Positions 51,077-59,701 of a stretch of 64,000 nt of DNA are shown piece after piece. The DNA is from Planococcus shenhongbingii (lineage in GTDB: Bacteria > Bacillota > Bacilli > Bacillales_A > Planococcaceae), in contig NZ_CP129235.1 of NCBI RefSeq assembly GCF_030413635.1, forward strand, positions 620,001 through 684,000, read 5' to 3'. Positions within the stretch are counted from its first letter, which is position 1; each line of letters begins with the position of its first letter. The notes beneath the pieces were generated by a model that saw only the letters and a program-made list of their open reading frames with translations, did no database searches and was not told the DNA's origin. The position numbers and the translations under genes are program-made.

Positions 51077-51111
51077 AAAAACGGCTAATCCTTAGTGGAT
51101 TAGCCGTTTTG
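51077..51111 (+). terminator. terminator after selO
   Basis: AAAACGGCTAATCC pairs with GGATTAGCCGTTTT across CTTAGT-type loop bases. Confidence 0.88.
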
Positions 51112-51161
51112 GTTTGTTGGGGAAGTTTAGTGTTGCCAGTATAGCTGATATTCCGCCAACC

Positions 51162-51369
51162 AGCTGCGAAGCCATTGGCCGAAGCTACTTCGGACGATGG
51201 CTTTGCGACGAGCTTGCGCAGGAGCACCTGTTTTGTGGCCGAGGTTTGTGAGGCCAAGTCTTTGCGACGAAGCTAGCGCAGCGATGCAGGAGCACACGGT
51301 CTTCGCTAGCGAGCGAGGAGGCTTAGGACCGCACTCCTCGGAAAGCGCCCGCCCTGGAGCGAAATGAAA
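51162..51369 (+). repeat. composite of repeats R2 (two) and R3 (one)
   Basis: R2 copy 2 (51162-51243) matches 41679-41762 in reverse. A degenerate R2 follows (51251-51300) with TTTGCGACGAAGC and GCAGGAGCACACGG. R3 copy 1 (51309-51369) starts AGCGAGCGAGGAGGCTTAGG and ends CCTGGAGCGAAATGAAA, matching 56708-56769. The block fills the space between selO and bioY; no ORF is believed here. Confidence 0.78.
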
Positions 51370-51432
51370 AAAGCCGCCGAAAGTTTCTCGACGGTTTAGG
51401 CTGGCTAATCCTTAATGAGTTAGCTATTTTTG

Positions 51433-52014
51433 TTACCTGAACTTCTGAATAATCGGGCGCAGGCGGAATCCGAAGAGGCCGGCAAGCACTGACAGGATCA
51501 AGTCTTTTGGAAGCGGTACGGCCATCCATGCCCAAGCCATTTGGTATGTGAAGCCTTCGGGTGCAGCGAACCATAGCTTATAAGCTGCATACATCCAGTT
51601 GGTGCCAAATACGTAGTTGACGACAAGGCCGGCAAGCGCTGCCATGACAAAACCGATGCGGGTAGGGAATTTATTGGCAATCCAGCCGCTTACTAACGCA
51701 ATCAGGACAAACGACAAGATAAAGCCGAATGTCGGGCTGATTAAGGTATCCATTCCTCCTGAGAATCCGGCGAACACCGGAACTCCGGCTAGGCCGATAA
51801 ACGCATAGACAACCATGGAAAAAGCGCCCATTCGGCTGCCAAGCAAAAGGCCGGCAAGGATAGCGAAAAACGTCTGAAGTGTGATTGGTACGCCGCCGAT
51901 GATCAGAAACGACGAAATATTCGCGCCGATGGCCATGAGTGCCGCAAACATGGCGATATGTATTAAATGCAAAGTCTTGGAATGATTGGCCGTTCTGGTT
52001 GTGGTCGTTGTCAT
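51433..52014 (-). CDS. bioY: BioY family biotin transporter S component
   Basis: 193-aa membrane protein with about six helices, the substrate-binding subunit of a biotin ECF transporter. Typical blocks are ALMAIGANISSFLIIGGVPI, TLQTFFAILAGLLLGSRMG, YAFIGLAGVPVFAGFSGG and AAYKLWFAAPEGFTYQMAW. No energy-coupling genes are adjacent, so it uses a shared ECF module or works alone. ATG at 52014 follows GGAGGG; a more upstream ATG at 52035 lies before that site. A promoter with a BirA-like operator is upstream. Confidence 0.92.
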   Translation of the reverse strand: MTTTTTRTANHSKTLHLIHIAMFAALMAIGANISSFLIIGGVPITLQTFFAILAGLLLGSRMGAFSMVVYAFIGLAGVPVFAGFSGGMDTLISPTFGFILSFVLIALVSGWIANKFPTRIGFVMAALAGLVVNYVFGTNWMYAAYKLWFAAPEGFTYQMAWAWMAVPLPKDLILSVLAGLFGFRLRPIIQKFR

Positions 52015-52044
52015 AGTTTCCCTCCATATTTTCAAGCTATTTTC

Positions 52045-52097
52045 AGTATAATAAGTCTTTTTATTTGAGTCAACTTATTTTTTTTTTAGGTTAACAC
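52045..52097 (-). promoter_or_regulatory. bioY promoter with BirA-like operator
   Basis: On the minus strand, -35 TTGACT, a 17-base spacer and -10 TATACT (52050-52045). GGTTAACAC at 52089-52097 matches one half of the BirA operator (TTGTTAACC...GGTTAACAA); the other half near 52067-52075 (GAGTCAACT) is degenerate and overlaps the -35. Biotin-responsive repression is likely (inference). Confidence 0.5.
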
Positions 52098-52599
52098 AAA
52101 GAATTTTATAATATAAGCTGTATCTTTTGTAATAGCCTAAAATCGTTGTAAACTGTAAATAAAATCAAGGTTTCAGGAGCGAAGAACGTGGAACGATGGA
52201 AGATTTAAACTGCCTATTTTAATGAGGTAAATGTTCACCAATATGTGCGAGGAATAATCGACAAAGCACTGTCGAATTATGCTATTATGACAGTCGGCGA
52301 AATGCGGAAAATCTTAAAGGTAGGAATTATCCCTTCACAGACAAGGAAAGAGAAATTGCGTTAAACCCTTTTTAAACTGTTGTTTTTTTATCACAAAATA
52401 TTAGTTTAACGTGAATAACTTATTCATCAGCGGGTATGTTCTAAAAACTATTAAATTCACTGCTGCCGCTTAAAATTGTTGCTTAGACCCTGGCTAGAAA
52501 GATAAAACTAAACGGAGGAAACGGGAGCGCGAAACTTGTGTTTGACCTGCCGGGTTGATCAACTCGGATTGTGTGATCGTTTTTAAAGGAGTCAGCAAG
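52098..52599. other. intergenic region between bioY and malL
   Basis: About 500 bases, AT-rich. An open 25-codon frame at 52287-52364 (MTVGEMRKILKVGIIPSQTR, then stop) has no ribosome site and is not called. I see no clear cre site, riboswitch or repeat. The malL ribosome site AAAGGAG is at its right edge. Confidence 0.5.
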
Positions 52600-54225
52600 A
52601 TGAACAGAAAATGGTGGAAAGAGTCGGTTGCTTATCAGGTATACCCGCGCAGTTTTAAAGATTCAAATGGCGATGGCATTGGAGATTTAGCAGGAGTGAC
52701 CAGCAAGCTCGATTATCTGAAAGAACTTGGAATCGACGTCATTTGGATTTGTCCCATGTACAAATCGCCAAATGATGACAATGGCTATGACATCAGCGAT
52801 TACCAGGAAATTTTGGAAGAGTACGGGAATATGGAGGATTTTGACCGCCTGCTTGATGAAGTCCACAAGCGCGGCATGAAACTCATTATTGATTTAGTGA
52901 TCAATCATACAAGCGACGAACATCCCTGGTTTATGGAATCCCGCTCATCAAAAGACAATCCGAAACGGGACTGGTATATTTGGCGGGATGAGCCGACAAA
53001 CTGGGAAAGTATTTTTGGAGGTCCCGCCTGGGCTTATGACCAACAGACAAAGCAGTATTACTTGCACTTATTTTCCCAAAAGCAGCCCGATTTGAACTGG
53101 GAAAACCCGGAGGTGCGCAAAGCATTATACGATATGGTCAATTGGTGGCTTGCCAAAGGAATCGATGGATTCCGCGTGGACGCCATCAGCCACATAAAAA
53201 AAGAGTTTAGTGACATGCCGGATAACATCGATAGAGCTTATATCCCGGCTTGGGAGAAAATGATGAATGTCAAAGGCATCCAGCCGCTGCTTGCCGAACT
53301 GCGCGATGAAACGTTTGCGAAACACGACATCATGACCGTGGGGGAAGCGAATGGCGTAAATGTAGATGATATCGGAGAATGGATCAACGAAGATGACGGC
53401 AAATTCAATATGGTATTCCAGTTTGAAGACATGGGATTATGGAGCGCAGATTCAACACACGGCGTTGATGTCCGCAAGCTGAAAGAAATCCGTTCACGCT
53501 GGCAAAAAGGTGTAGAAGGCAAAGGCTGGAATGCGCTGTTCATTGAAAATCACGACAAGCCCCGCATGGTATCAACTTGGGGCAACGACCGGCAGTATTG
53601 GCGCGAAAGTGCAACGGCATTTGCCTGCATGTATTTCTTCATGCAAGGTACTCCGTTCATTTACCAAGGCCAAGAAATCGGCATGACAAATGCTCCTTTC
53701 GAAGAAATTGAACATTACAACGATGTGCGAACCCATAATTTGTATTTCTACAAACGCGCAACCGGCATGATGCATGAAGATGTCATGACGCTGGTCAAAG
53801 CAACCAGCCGTGACCATTCGCGGACGCCGATGCAATGGGACGCGAGCCCATACGGAGGATTTTCAATTGAGCGCTCATGGCTTGGAGTCAATCCGAACCA
53901 CAACTGGCTGAACGTCGAAGCACAGAAAAACGATCCGCATTCGGTCCTGTCATTTTATAAACAGATGATTTGGCTGCGGAAGCATATGGATGTGCTGGTG
54001 TATGGACGCTACGATCTTGTCGAACTCGGACATGAATCGGTTTTCGCCTATACCCGTGAAGATGAACACGAAAAAGTGCTGGTGGTGACAAACTTGGCAC
54101 AGCATGCATGCTGGTGGGACGAACCGGAAGACGGAACTTTATTATTAGCAAATTATAAAGAAATTGATCCCAATCAGTTATTCCCTTACGAAGCACGCGT
54201 GTATAAAGTGAAACTCAATCAGTGA
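52600..54225 (+). CDS. malL: alpha-glucosidase, oligo-1,6-glucosidase type (GH13)
   Basis: 541-aa cytosolic GH13 enzyme that hydrolyses isomaltose- or sucrose-type oligosaccharides. Conserved regions: DLVINHTSDEHPWF (I), GFRVDAISH with nucleophile D194 (II), MTVGEAN with acid/base E249 (III) and FIENHDKPR with D319 (IV). The ATG at 52600 is fixed by AAAGGAG and the family start MNRKWWKESVAYQVYPRSF; the frame also opens at TTG 52555. The gene stands alone. Its last codons and stop overlap the left end of repeat R4 copy C. Confidence 0.93.
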   Translation: MNRKWWKESVAYQVYPRSFKDSNGDGIGDLAGVTSKLDYLKELGIDVIWICPMYKSPNDDNGYDISDYQEILEEYGNMEDFDRLLDEVHKRGMKLIIDLVINHTSDEHPWFMESRSSKDNPKRDWYIWRDEPTNWESIFGGPAWAYDQQTKQYYLHLFSQKQPDLNWENPEVRKALYDMVNWWLAKGIDGFRVDAISHIKKEFSDMPDNIDRAYIPAWEKMMNVKGIQPLLAELRDETFAKHDIMTVGEANGVNVDDIGEWINEDDGKFNMVFQFEDMGLWSADSTHGVDVRKLKEIRSRWQKGVEGKGWNALFIENHDKPRMVSTWGNDRQYWRESATAFACMYFFMQGTPFIYQGQEIGMTNAPFEEIEHYNDVRTHNLYFYKRATGMMHEDVMTLVKATSRDHSRTPMQWDASPYGGFSIERSWLGVNPNHNWLNVEAQKNDPHSVLSFYKQMIWLRKHMDVLVYGRYDLVELGHESVFAYTREDEHEKVLVVTNLAQHACWWDEPEDGTLLLANYKEIDPNQLFPYEARVYKVKLNQ

Positions 54226-54326
54226 GGGTTTCCACTGATTGTTAGTTGAACCAATCGGGCTTTTACGGACAGTGGAGCTTCCGCTTGGAAAAGCGGGAGT
54301 CATACTGCCCGTTAAAGCGGGATAAA
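54203..54326 (+). repeat. structured repeat R4, copy C
   Basis: Starts ATAAAGTGAAACTCAATC inside malL, so it contains that gene's stop codon, and ends GTTAAAGCGGGATAAA. P1 is AATCAGTG / CACTGATT. The linker TTAGTTGAACCAATCGGGC is conserved. P2 is ACGGACAGT / ACTGCCCGT with one mismatch, and the inner stem is CTTCCGCTT / AAGCGGGAG, which pairs fully although its bases differ from copy A. Confidence 0.88.
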
Positions 54327-54350
54327 ATGAAAAAATGAAACAAAAGATAA

Positions 54351-54382
54351 AAAAAGCTGTCCTATTGGTGGACAGCTTTTTT
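54351..54382 (+). terminator. terminator after malL
   Basis: AAAAAGCTGTCC (54351-54362) pairs with GGACAGCTTTTTT around TATTGGT; it lies right after repeat R4 copy C. Confidence 0.88.
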
Positions 54383-54516
54383 GCGGGAAAAAGTTTCTTC
54401 AATCAAGCTAGAATGATTATTTGGTTTATGCTTGTTTTAATAAAGTGCGCGGAGTAAAATCCATTTTCATATTCGGAAATTATTGGTAAAATAAAGCAAG
54501 AAGTGGAGGGCGAAAA

Positions 54517-56499
54517 ATGAGAAAGAATTGGGTTGGACTATTAATCCTGGGACTGTTTGTTTTTCTGGCTGGCTGTTCCCAGCAAGCGACGCCGGAAGAC
54601 CGGCTGGAAGCATACATAGGCCATTGGAATAAAGGCGAGTTCACTGAAATGTATGATGGATTTTTGAATGATGGCACGAAGAACGCCTATGACAAAACGC
54701 AGTTCGTCGAACGCCAGCAAAAGCTGAAAGAAGACCTCGGCATCGAGAACCTTGAAGTGAACTATACGAAACCGGCGGAAGACACGGAATGGAAAGCGGA
54801 ACAGCCGGCGGATTTCCCGGTTCAAATCAAAATGGACACGATTGCTGGACCGGTGAAATTTGAAAAAACCTTGACGCTGCTCCACGAGAAGCACGGAGAA
54901 GCAGAAGACTGGTTCGTTGAATGGGATCCGTCATTCATTTTCCCGCAGCTGGAAGCGGAAGATGAAATCCGCATCGACTCGATTGAAGCGGTGCGCGGAG
55001 AAATCCTGGACCGCAACGGGTTGGGTATTGCCATCAACGGCGGTGGTTATAATATCGGCGTTGTGCCGGAAAAGTTCACGGATAAAACGAAGAAAGCGGA
55101 ACTGGCAAAAATCCTGAACCTGACTGTCGAGGAAATCGACGCGGAACTGGGGCAAAGCTGGGTCAAACCGGAATTGTTTGTGCCGCTCGCGAAAATCGCG
55201 CGCAACAATACGGAAGTACTTGATAAAGCTATTGCCATCCCGGGAGTGGCTGCACAGCAAGTGGCGATGCGTGAATATCCATACGCAGAAGCGTTGGGGC
55301 ATTTAACAGGTTATATCGGCAGCATCACCGCGGAACAATTGGAAGAACGTAAAGGCGAAGGCTATACATCGGGGGATCAAATCGGCCGCCAAGGACTGGA
55401 GCGTGCACTGGAAAAACAGCTGCGCGGCAAGAACGGTGTAAGAATCTGGATCGACAAACCGGCTGAAGGAGCAGAAGCAATTACAGTTGCCGAACAGCCG
55501 GTAACAGATGGAGAAACCGTTACATTGACAATCGATGCGGAACTGCAGAAAAAAGCATTCGCAGCGATGAAAGGCGAACCGGGAGCAGCAGCTGCAGTCA
55601 ATCCGGACACCGGAGAAACCTTAGCGCTTGTTTCTTCACCAAGCTTTGACCCGAACGAATTTATGCTCGGCATCAGCGGAGATCGTTTTAAGGAACTGGA
55701 AGCAGATCCGAAAACGCCATTATTCAACCGTTTTGCACAAGCTTATGCTCCGGGTTCCACATTAAAACCGGTAACGGCGGCAATCGGCATGGAAGCAGGA
55801 ACATTGGATCCGGCAGAAGGCCTGGAAATCAAAGGCAAGACTTGGCAAAATGTCTCACGCCTGCATCCGGAAGCGCCAAACCCGATTGATCTGAACAAAG
55901 CGCTGGTGTACTCGGACAATATCTACTTTGCGCAGCAAGCCGTGAAAATGGGCAATGAAACATTTGTCGAAGGATTGAAGAAATATGGCTTCGGGGAAGA
56001 CATTCCATTTGCCATGAATCTAGCGGCTTCCCAAATTTCCAATGACGGTACAATCGATTCTGACGGGCAGCTGGCAGCGACCTCGTTCGGCCAAGGGCAG
56101 ATGCTGACGAACATACTGCATCTCGCTGCGATGTACGAACCTTTCCTGACCGACGGCAAGATGTACAAGCCGACCCTACTATTGGATGAAGAAGATTCGC
56201 AAGTATGGAAAGAAGGCTTGATTTCAGCGGAAAACGCAGCAACGCTCCGCACCGGCATGCGAAAAGTGGTCGTTGACGGCTATGCCCAGTCGGCGAACGT
56301 TCCAGGTCTAGCACTCGCAGGCAAAACCGGAACAGCGGAACTGAAAGCGGCAGGAGAAGAACGGGGCAAAGAAAACGGCTTTTTCGTGACGTATAACGAA
56401 GACAAGCCGGATATGCTACTGGCGATAATGATTGAAAACGTCGAAGACAACGGCGGTAGTGATTACGTCGCTGAAATGGCGGCACAGATATTTAAATAA
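54517..56499 (+). CDS. penicillin-binding transpeptidase lipoprotein, PBP3/MecA_N type
   Basis: 660-aa class B-type PBP. A lipoprotein signal with lipobox LAGC places the acylated Cys at 20, so it is anchored outside the membrane. Next come a MecA_N (NTF2-like) domain (about 25-145), a dimerisation domain (about 150-320, containing AVRGEILDRNG) and the transpeptidase domain with S414-T-L-K417 (PGSTLKP), S466-D-N and K603-T-G. The layout is that of B. subtilis PbpC and related low-affinity PBPs, which crosslink peptidoglycan. ATG follows AAGTGGAGG. No partner gene is adjacent. Confidence 0.92.
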   Translation: MRKNWVGLLILGLFVFLAGCSQQATPEDRLEAYIGHWNKGEFTEMYDGFLNDGTKNAYDKTQFVERQQKLKEDLGIENLEVNYTKPAEDTEWKAEQPADFPVQIKMDTIAGPVKFEKTLTLLHEKHGEAEDWFVEWDPSFIFPQLEAEDEIRIDSIEAVRGEILDRNGLGIAINGGGYNIGVVPEKFTDKTKKAELAKILNLTVEEIDAELGQSWVKPELFVPLAKIARNNTEVLDKAIAIPGVAAQQVAMREYPYAEALGHLTGYIGSITAEQLEERKGEGYTSGDQIGRQGLERALEKQLRGKNGVRIWIDKPAEGAEAITVAEQPVTDGETVTLTIDAELQKKAFAAMKGEPGAAAAVNPDTGETLALVSSPSFDPNEFMLGISGDRFKELEADPKTPLFNRFAQAYAPGSTLKPVTAAIGMEAGTLDPAEGLEIKGKTWQNVSRLHPEAPNPIDLNKALVYSDNIYFAQQAVKMGNETFVEGLKKYGFGEDIPFAMNLAASQISNDGTIDSDGQLAATSFGQGQMLTNILHLAAMYEPFLTDGKMYKPTLLLDEEDSQVWKEGLISAENAATLRTGMRKVVVDGYAQSANVPGLALAGKTGTAELKAAGEERGKENGFFVTYNEDKPDMLLAIMIENVEDNGGSDYVAEMAAQIFK

Positions 56500-56645
56500 A
56501 GAAGAAGCAGCGCAACAATCCAGGAGCAGTACGGTTTTCTCCGCTGGTTGGCTCCATATCTAAAGAGTAAGCACAAACATTCGAGAGCTTTCCGAAACCA
56601 TCACACTTTTAGAGAGTCTCTAGAAGTGGTAAAAGAGAGCTGAAT

Positions 56646-56769
56646 GCAGCGGAAGGCGGCGACTTCTGCGGGAATAGGGTGGGTCCTGAGACCCCGCAGG
56701 GAGCGCCAGCGAGCGAGGAGGCTTAGGCCGCCCCCCGCGAAAAGCGTCCGCTCTGGAGCGAAATGAAAG
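56646..56769 (+). repeat. interspersed repeat R3, copy 2
   Basis: AGCGAGCGAGGAGGCTTAGG through TCTGGAGCGAAATGAAA (56708-56769) matches 51309-51369. It is preceded by GCGGAAGGCGGCGACTTCTG and GGGTCCTGAGACCCCGCAG, the latter self-complementary. It fills the PBP downstream region. Confidence 0.75.
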
Positions 56770-56798
56770 AAGAATATAAGAATTTCTCAACAACCTGA

Positions 56799-56834
56799 AG
56801 AAGCAGCGCTAAATGCGCTGCTTCTTTTTTCTTT
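56799..56834 (+). terminator. terminator between convergent genes
   Basis: GAAGCAGCGC pairs with GCGCTGCTTC around TAAAT, followed by TTTTTTC on +. It can also end the minus-strand gene. Confidence 0.82.
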
Positions 56835-56842
56835 CTGTTTCA

Positions 56843-57283
56843 TTAAATACTATCGGCTTTCCCAATCACTGGAAAAGCTTCCAGTACAGCATCGAGCTCA
56901 TCAATCAGAATCCGTAAATAGCTCTGGTCCGATTCAAAGTCGCAAGACAGCTGCGCACCCGTGCCAACGGGATAAAGAGTTTCAAGAATCCAGGAAATCT
57001 TGCCAAGTGAATTCATCGAGCCGGTCAGATGGATATAGTTATCAAGATTTTTTAAGATGGCAGTGCCATGCAGCCGTTCATTCATATCTCTCAGCCCGTC
57101 GACAAACTCTTTCAGTTCATCGGTTCTAAGATCCGCTTCAAAATGAACGACATATCCCGGGATTTCCAGATGGATGATGGAAGCTACCCAATTGGCATCC
57201 CAGTAATCCCGGCTGTCCGGATAATTACGCTGCAATACGTCGATTTCCAATTTTGTTTCGTTGCCCAATACATGAAACTTCAA
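56843..57283 (-). CDS. WapI-like immunity protein
   Basis: 146-aa soluble protein starting at TTG 57283, seven bases after GAGGTG; the frame also opens upstream without a ribosome site. Blocks include LEIDVLQRNYPDSRDYWDANW, EADLRTDELKEFVDGLRDMN and a C-terminal CDFESDQSYLRILIDELD. The first block especially is what I recall of WapI-family immunity proteins, which neutralise WapA-type contact toxins. No wapA or other polymorphic toxin is nearby, so it would be an orphan. The assignment is from remembered motifs, hence moderate confidence. Confidence 0.6.
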   Translation of the reverse strand: MKFHVLGNETKLEIDVLQRNYPDSRDYWDANWVASIIHLEIPGYVVHFEADLRTDELKEFVDGLRDMNERLHGTAILKNLDNYIHLTGSMNSLGKISWILETLYPVGTGAQLSCDFESDQSYLRILIDELDAVLEAFPVIGKADSI

Positions 57284-57503
57284 TTTACCCACCTCGGTCA
57301 ATTTAACTATGCTTTTACTTAGTCTATCAATAAAGCAGATAAAAAAATAGAGCGAGAGCTTGGGAAAAGGGAAACGCGTTTCAAGCTCCCCAATTGCCAA
57401 TCCAACTCTTTGACTCCCTGCACAATAAGGAGTAAATTTAATCTATCCAAAACGAACTGTTCGATTTGGAACGGTTTTAGAACGGAAGGAATGAAAATGG
57501 CCA

Positions 57504-57980
57504 ATGAATCAGGATAATGAAAAACTAATGCGTTCCATCCGGTTGATGCGGTCGTTCAGACGAGTGCAGAAGAATATGATGTGCTTAGACCAGCAAACAG
57601 CAGCGCGAAACGGCTTGTCGATGCCGCAATACGCCATTTTGATGACCTTGGCAAAACGTCAGGATATGACACAGAAAACCGTAGGGGAAGTCAGTTTTCT
57701 GCCGAAAAGCACTTTGAGCCAGGCAGTTGATGGCTTGGCGCGGGAAGGCCTGCTCGAGCGCCAGCAAGTGGAAGACAACCGGCGGGAAATGGGCTTGGCT
57801 TTGACCGCTAAAGGCGAAGCGCTGGTCCATGCCATCCACAGCCAGCAAGGCGGAAGCCATCAGCGGTTCCAGGAAGCGGTGGAATCGTTGACCGATGAAC
57901 AATACGAAAAACTGCTGGAACTCCATCAGCACATTTCGGCGCATTTGGAAATACGTGATTTAGAGGAGCAGCGCAGATGA
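57504..57980 (+). CDS. MarR family transcriptional regulator
   Basis: 158-aa winged-helix regulator: LSMPQYAILMTLAKRQDMTQ, then recognition helix VSFLPKSTLSQAVDGLAREG and wing VEDNRREMGLALTAKG. It is the first gene of an operon with two ABC exporters, so it likely represses them and is released by a drug or other ligand (inference). The ATG at 57504 is rather far from GGAAGGAATG; ATGs at 57491 and 57497 open a tiny out-of-frame peptide that ends over the start, which could couple translation. The stop overlaps the next gene by ATGA. Confidence 0.9.
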   Translation: MNQDNEKLMRSIRLMRSFRRVQKNMMCLDQQTAARNGLSMPQYAILMTLAKRQDMTQKTVGEVSFLPKSTLSQAVDGLAREGLLERQQVEDNRREMGLALTAKGEALVHAIHSQQGGSHQRFQEAVESLTDEQYEKLLELHQHISAHLEIRDLEEQRR

Positions 57981-59701
57981 TTAGAATCCTAAAAAACTTA
58001 AGCGTCTATAAATGGCTTGTAGTTGCTGTGACGGTTCTTATTTTTGGCCAGTCGATGGCGGACCTTTTTTTGCCGACGCTAATGGCGGACATCATTGACA
58101 ACGGCGTAGTAAAAGGAAATATTCCGTATATTTGGAGCATCGGCGGCTGGATGTTATTGATTTCCGCACTGGGGGCAGCCGCTTCGATTGCGGCAAGCTT
58201 TTATTCGTCAAAAGCGGCCATGGGCATGGGACGGGACCTTCGTTTGAAAGTGTTCAGCCATGTAGAAAAATTTTCGCTGCAGGAATTTGATCGAGTCGGA
58301 ACGGCATCACTGATCACCCGGACAACGAATGACATCACGCAGATTCAGCAAGTGGTCATCATGCTGCTGCGCATGGTCATCAGCGCACCGATCATGCTGG
58401 TCGGCGGACTAATCATGGCGATTTCAAAAGACGCCAAATTGTCGCTGGTCATTGTGGGAGCCATGCCGTTTTTGGTAGGTTCGATTTTATTGATTTTCAA
58501 AAAAGGGATGCCGTTGTTCCGGGAAGTCCAAAGACGCCTCGACCGCTTGAATTTGGTGCTGCGGGAAAACCTGACTGGCATCCGTGTCATCCGGGCGTTC
58601 AACCGCGAGACGGAAGAAAAAGCGCGGCTCCAAAAAGCCAACCGCGAGCTGACGGATGTATCGATCCGGGTCAATAAAATCATGGCGTTCATGATGCCGG
58701 TGATGATGCTTATCATGAACTTGACGGTTGTAGGAGTAATTTGGTTCGGCGGCATCCGCATCAATAATGGGGCAATGCAAATCGGGGATTTGATGGCCTT
58801 TATTCAATACGTCATGATGATCATGTTTGCTCTTGTTATGGCGTCGGTGATGTTTGTCATGGTTCCGCGTGCAGCTGTTTCAGCGAACCGCATCAACGAA
58901 GTGCTCGACATGAAACCGGCGTTTGAAGACCTGGGCACTGAAGCAGCGGACTTTGAACCCGGCACTCTCGAATTTGAAGATGTGACATTCAGCTATCCAG
59001 GCGCTGAAAAACCGGCGCTGTCCGGAGTAAGCTTTAAAGCGAATCCTGGGGAAATTACCGCAATCATCGGCGGCACCGGTTCCGGAAAATCGACGCTGAT
59101 CAATTTGATTCCACGGTTCTATGATATTTCAAGCGGTGCAATCCGCGTCAACGGCGTCGACATCCGGGATGCCTCACAGGACGAAGTGCGCTCAAAGCTC
59201 GGCTTTGTGCCGCAAAAATCCATTCTTTTTACCGGTACGATTGCGGACAATATCCGTTTCGGGAAAGAAGAGGCGACGCAGGCTGAATTGGAGCATGCCG
59301 CTTCGATTGCGCAGGCAACCGAGTTTATCAGTAATTTGAAAGAAGGCTACGATACCGAAATCGAACAAGGCGGCTCGAATTTATCCGGAGGTCAGAAACA
59401 GCGTTTGGCGATTGCCCGCGCGCTCGTCCGAAAACCGGACATCTATATCTTCGACGACAGTTTTTCGGCACTTGATTTCAAGACGGACGCTAAGCTCCGC
59501 CGAGCATTGAAAGGTGAAACAAAAAACGCTACGGTGCTATTGGTGGCACAGCGCGTCAGTACTGTGGTCGATGCAGACCGTATCATTGTGCTGGAACATG
59601 GTCGCATAGCCGGCATGGGAACACATGAGGAATTGATGAACAGCAACGAAGTCTACCGGGAAATCGCCTATTCCCAGCTGTCAGAGGAGGAGATCGCATG
59701 A
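57977..59701 (+). CDS. ABC exporter half-transporter, degenerate-site subunit
   Basis: 574-aa fused membrane (about 1-310, six helices) and ATPase (about 330-574) protein. Walker A is GGTGSGKST with K371, the signature is canonical LSGGQ (469-473), but the Walker B reads FDDS with D494 in place of the catalytic Glu, and the switch His is replaced by Q525 (VAQRVST). It thus supplies the good signature to its partner's site and has a weak site of its own, as in heterodimeric exporters such as BmrC, LmrC and TM287. ATGA overlaps link it to marR and the next subunit. Confidence 0.92.
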   Translation: MIRILKNLSVYKWLVVAVTVLIFGQSMADLFLPTLMADIIDNGVVKGNIPYIWSIGGWMLLISALGAAASIAASFYSSKAAMGMGRDLRLKVFSHVEKFSLQEFDRVGTASLITRTTNDITQIQQVVIMLLRMVISAPIMLVGGLIMAISKDAKLSLVIVGAMPFLVGSILLIFKKGMPLFREVQRRLDRLNLVLRENLTGIRVIRAFNRETEEKARLQKANRELTDVSIRVNKIMAFMMPVMMLIMNLTVVGVIWFGGIRINNGAMQIGDLMAFIQYVMMIMFALVMASVMFVMVPRAAVSANRINEVLDMKPAFEDLGTEAADFEPGTLEFEDVTFSYPGAEKPALSGVSFKANPGEITAIIGGTGSGKSTLINLIPRFYDISSGAIRVNGVDIRDASQDEVRSKLGFVPQKSILFTGTIADNIRFGKEEATQAELEHAASIAQATEFISNLKEGYDTEIEQGGSNLSGGQKQRLAIARALVRKPDIYIFDDSFSALDFKTDAKLRRALKGETKNATVLLVAQRVSTVVDADRIIVLEHGRIAGMGTHEELMNSNEVYREIAYSQLSEEEIA

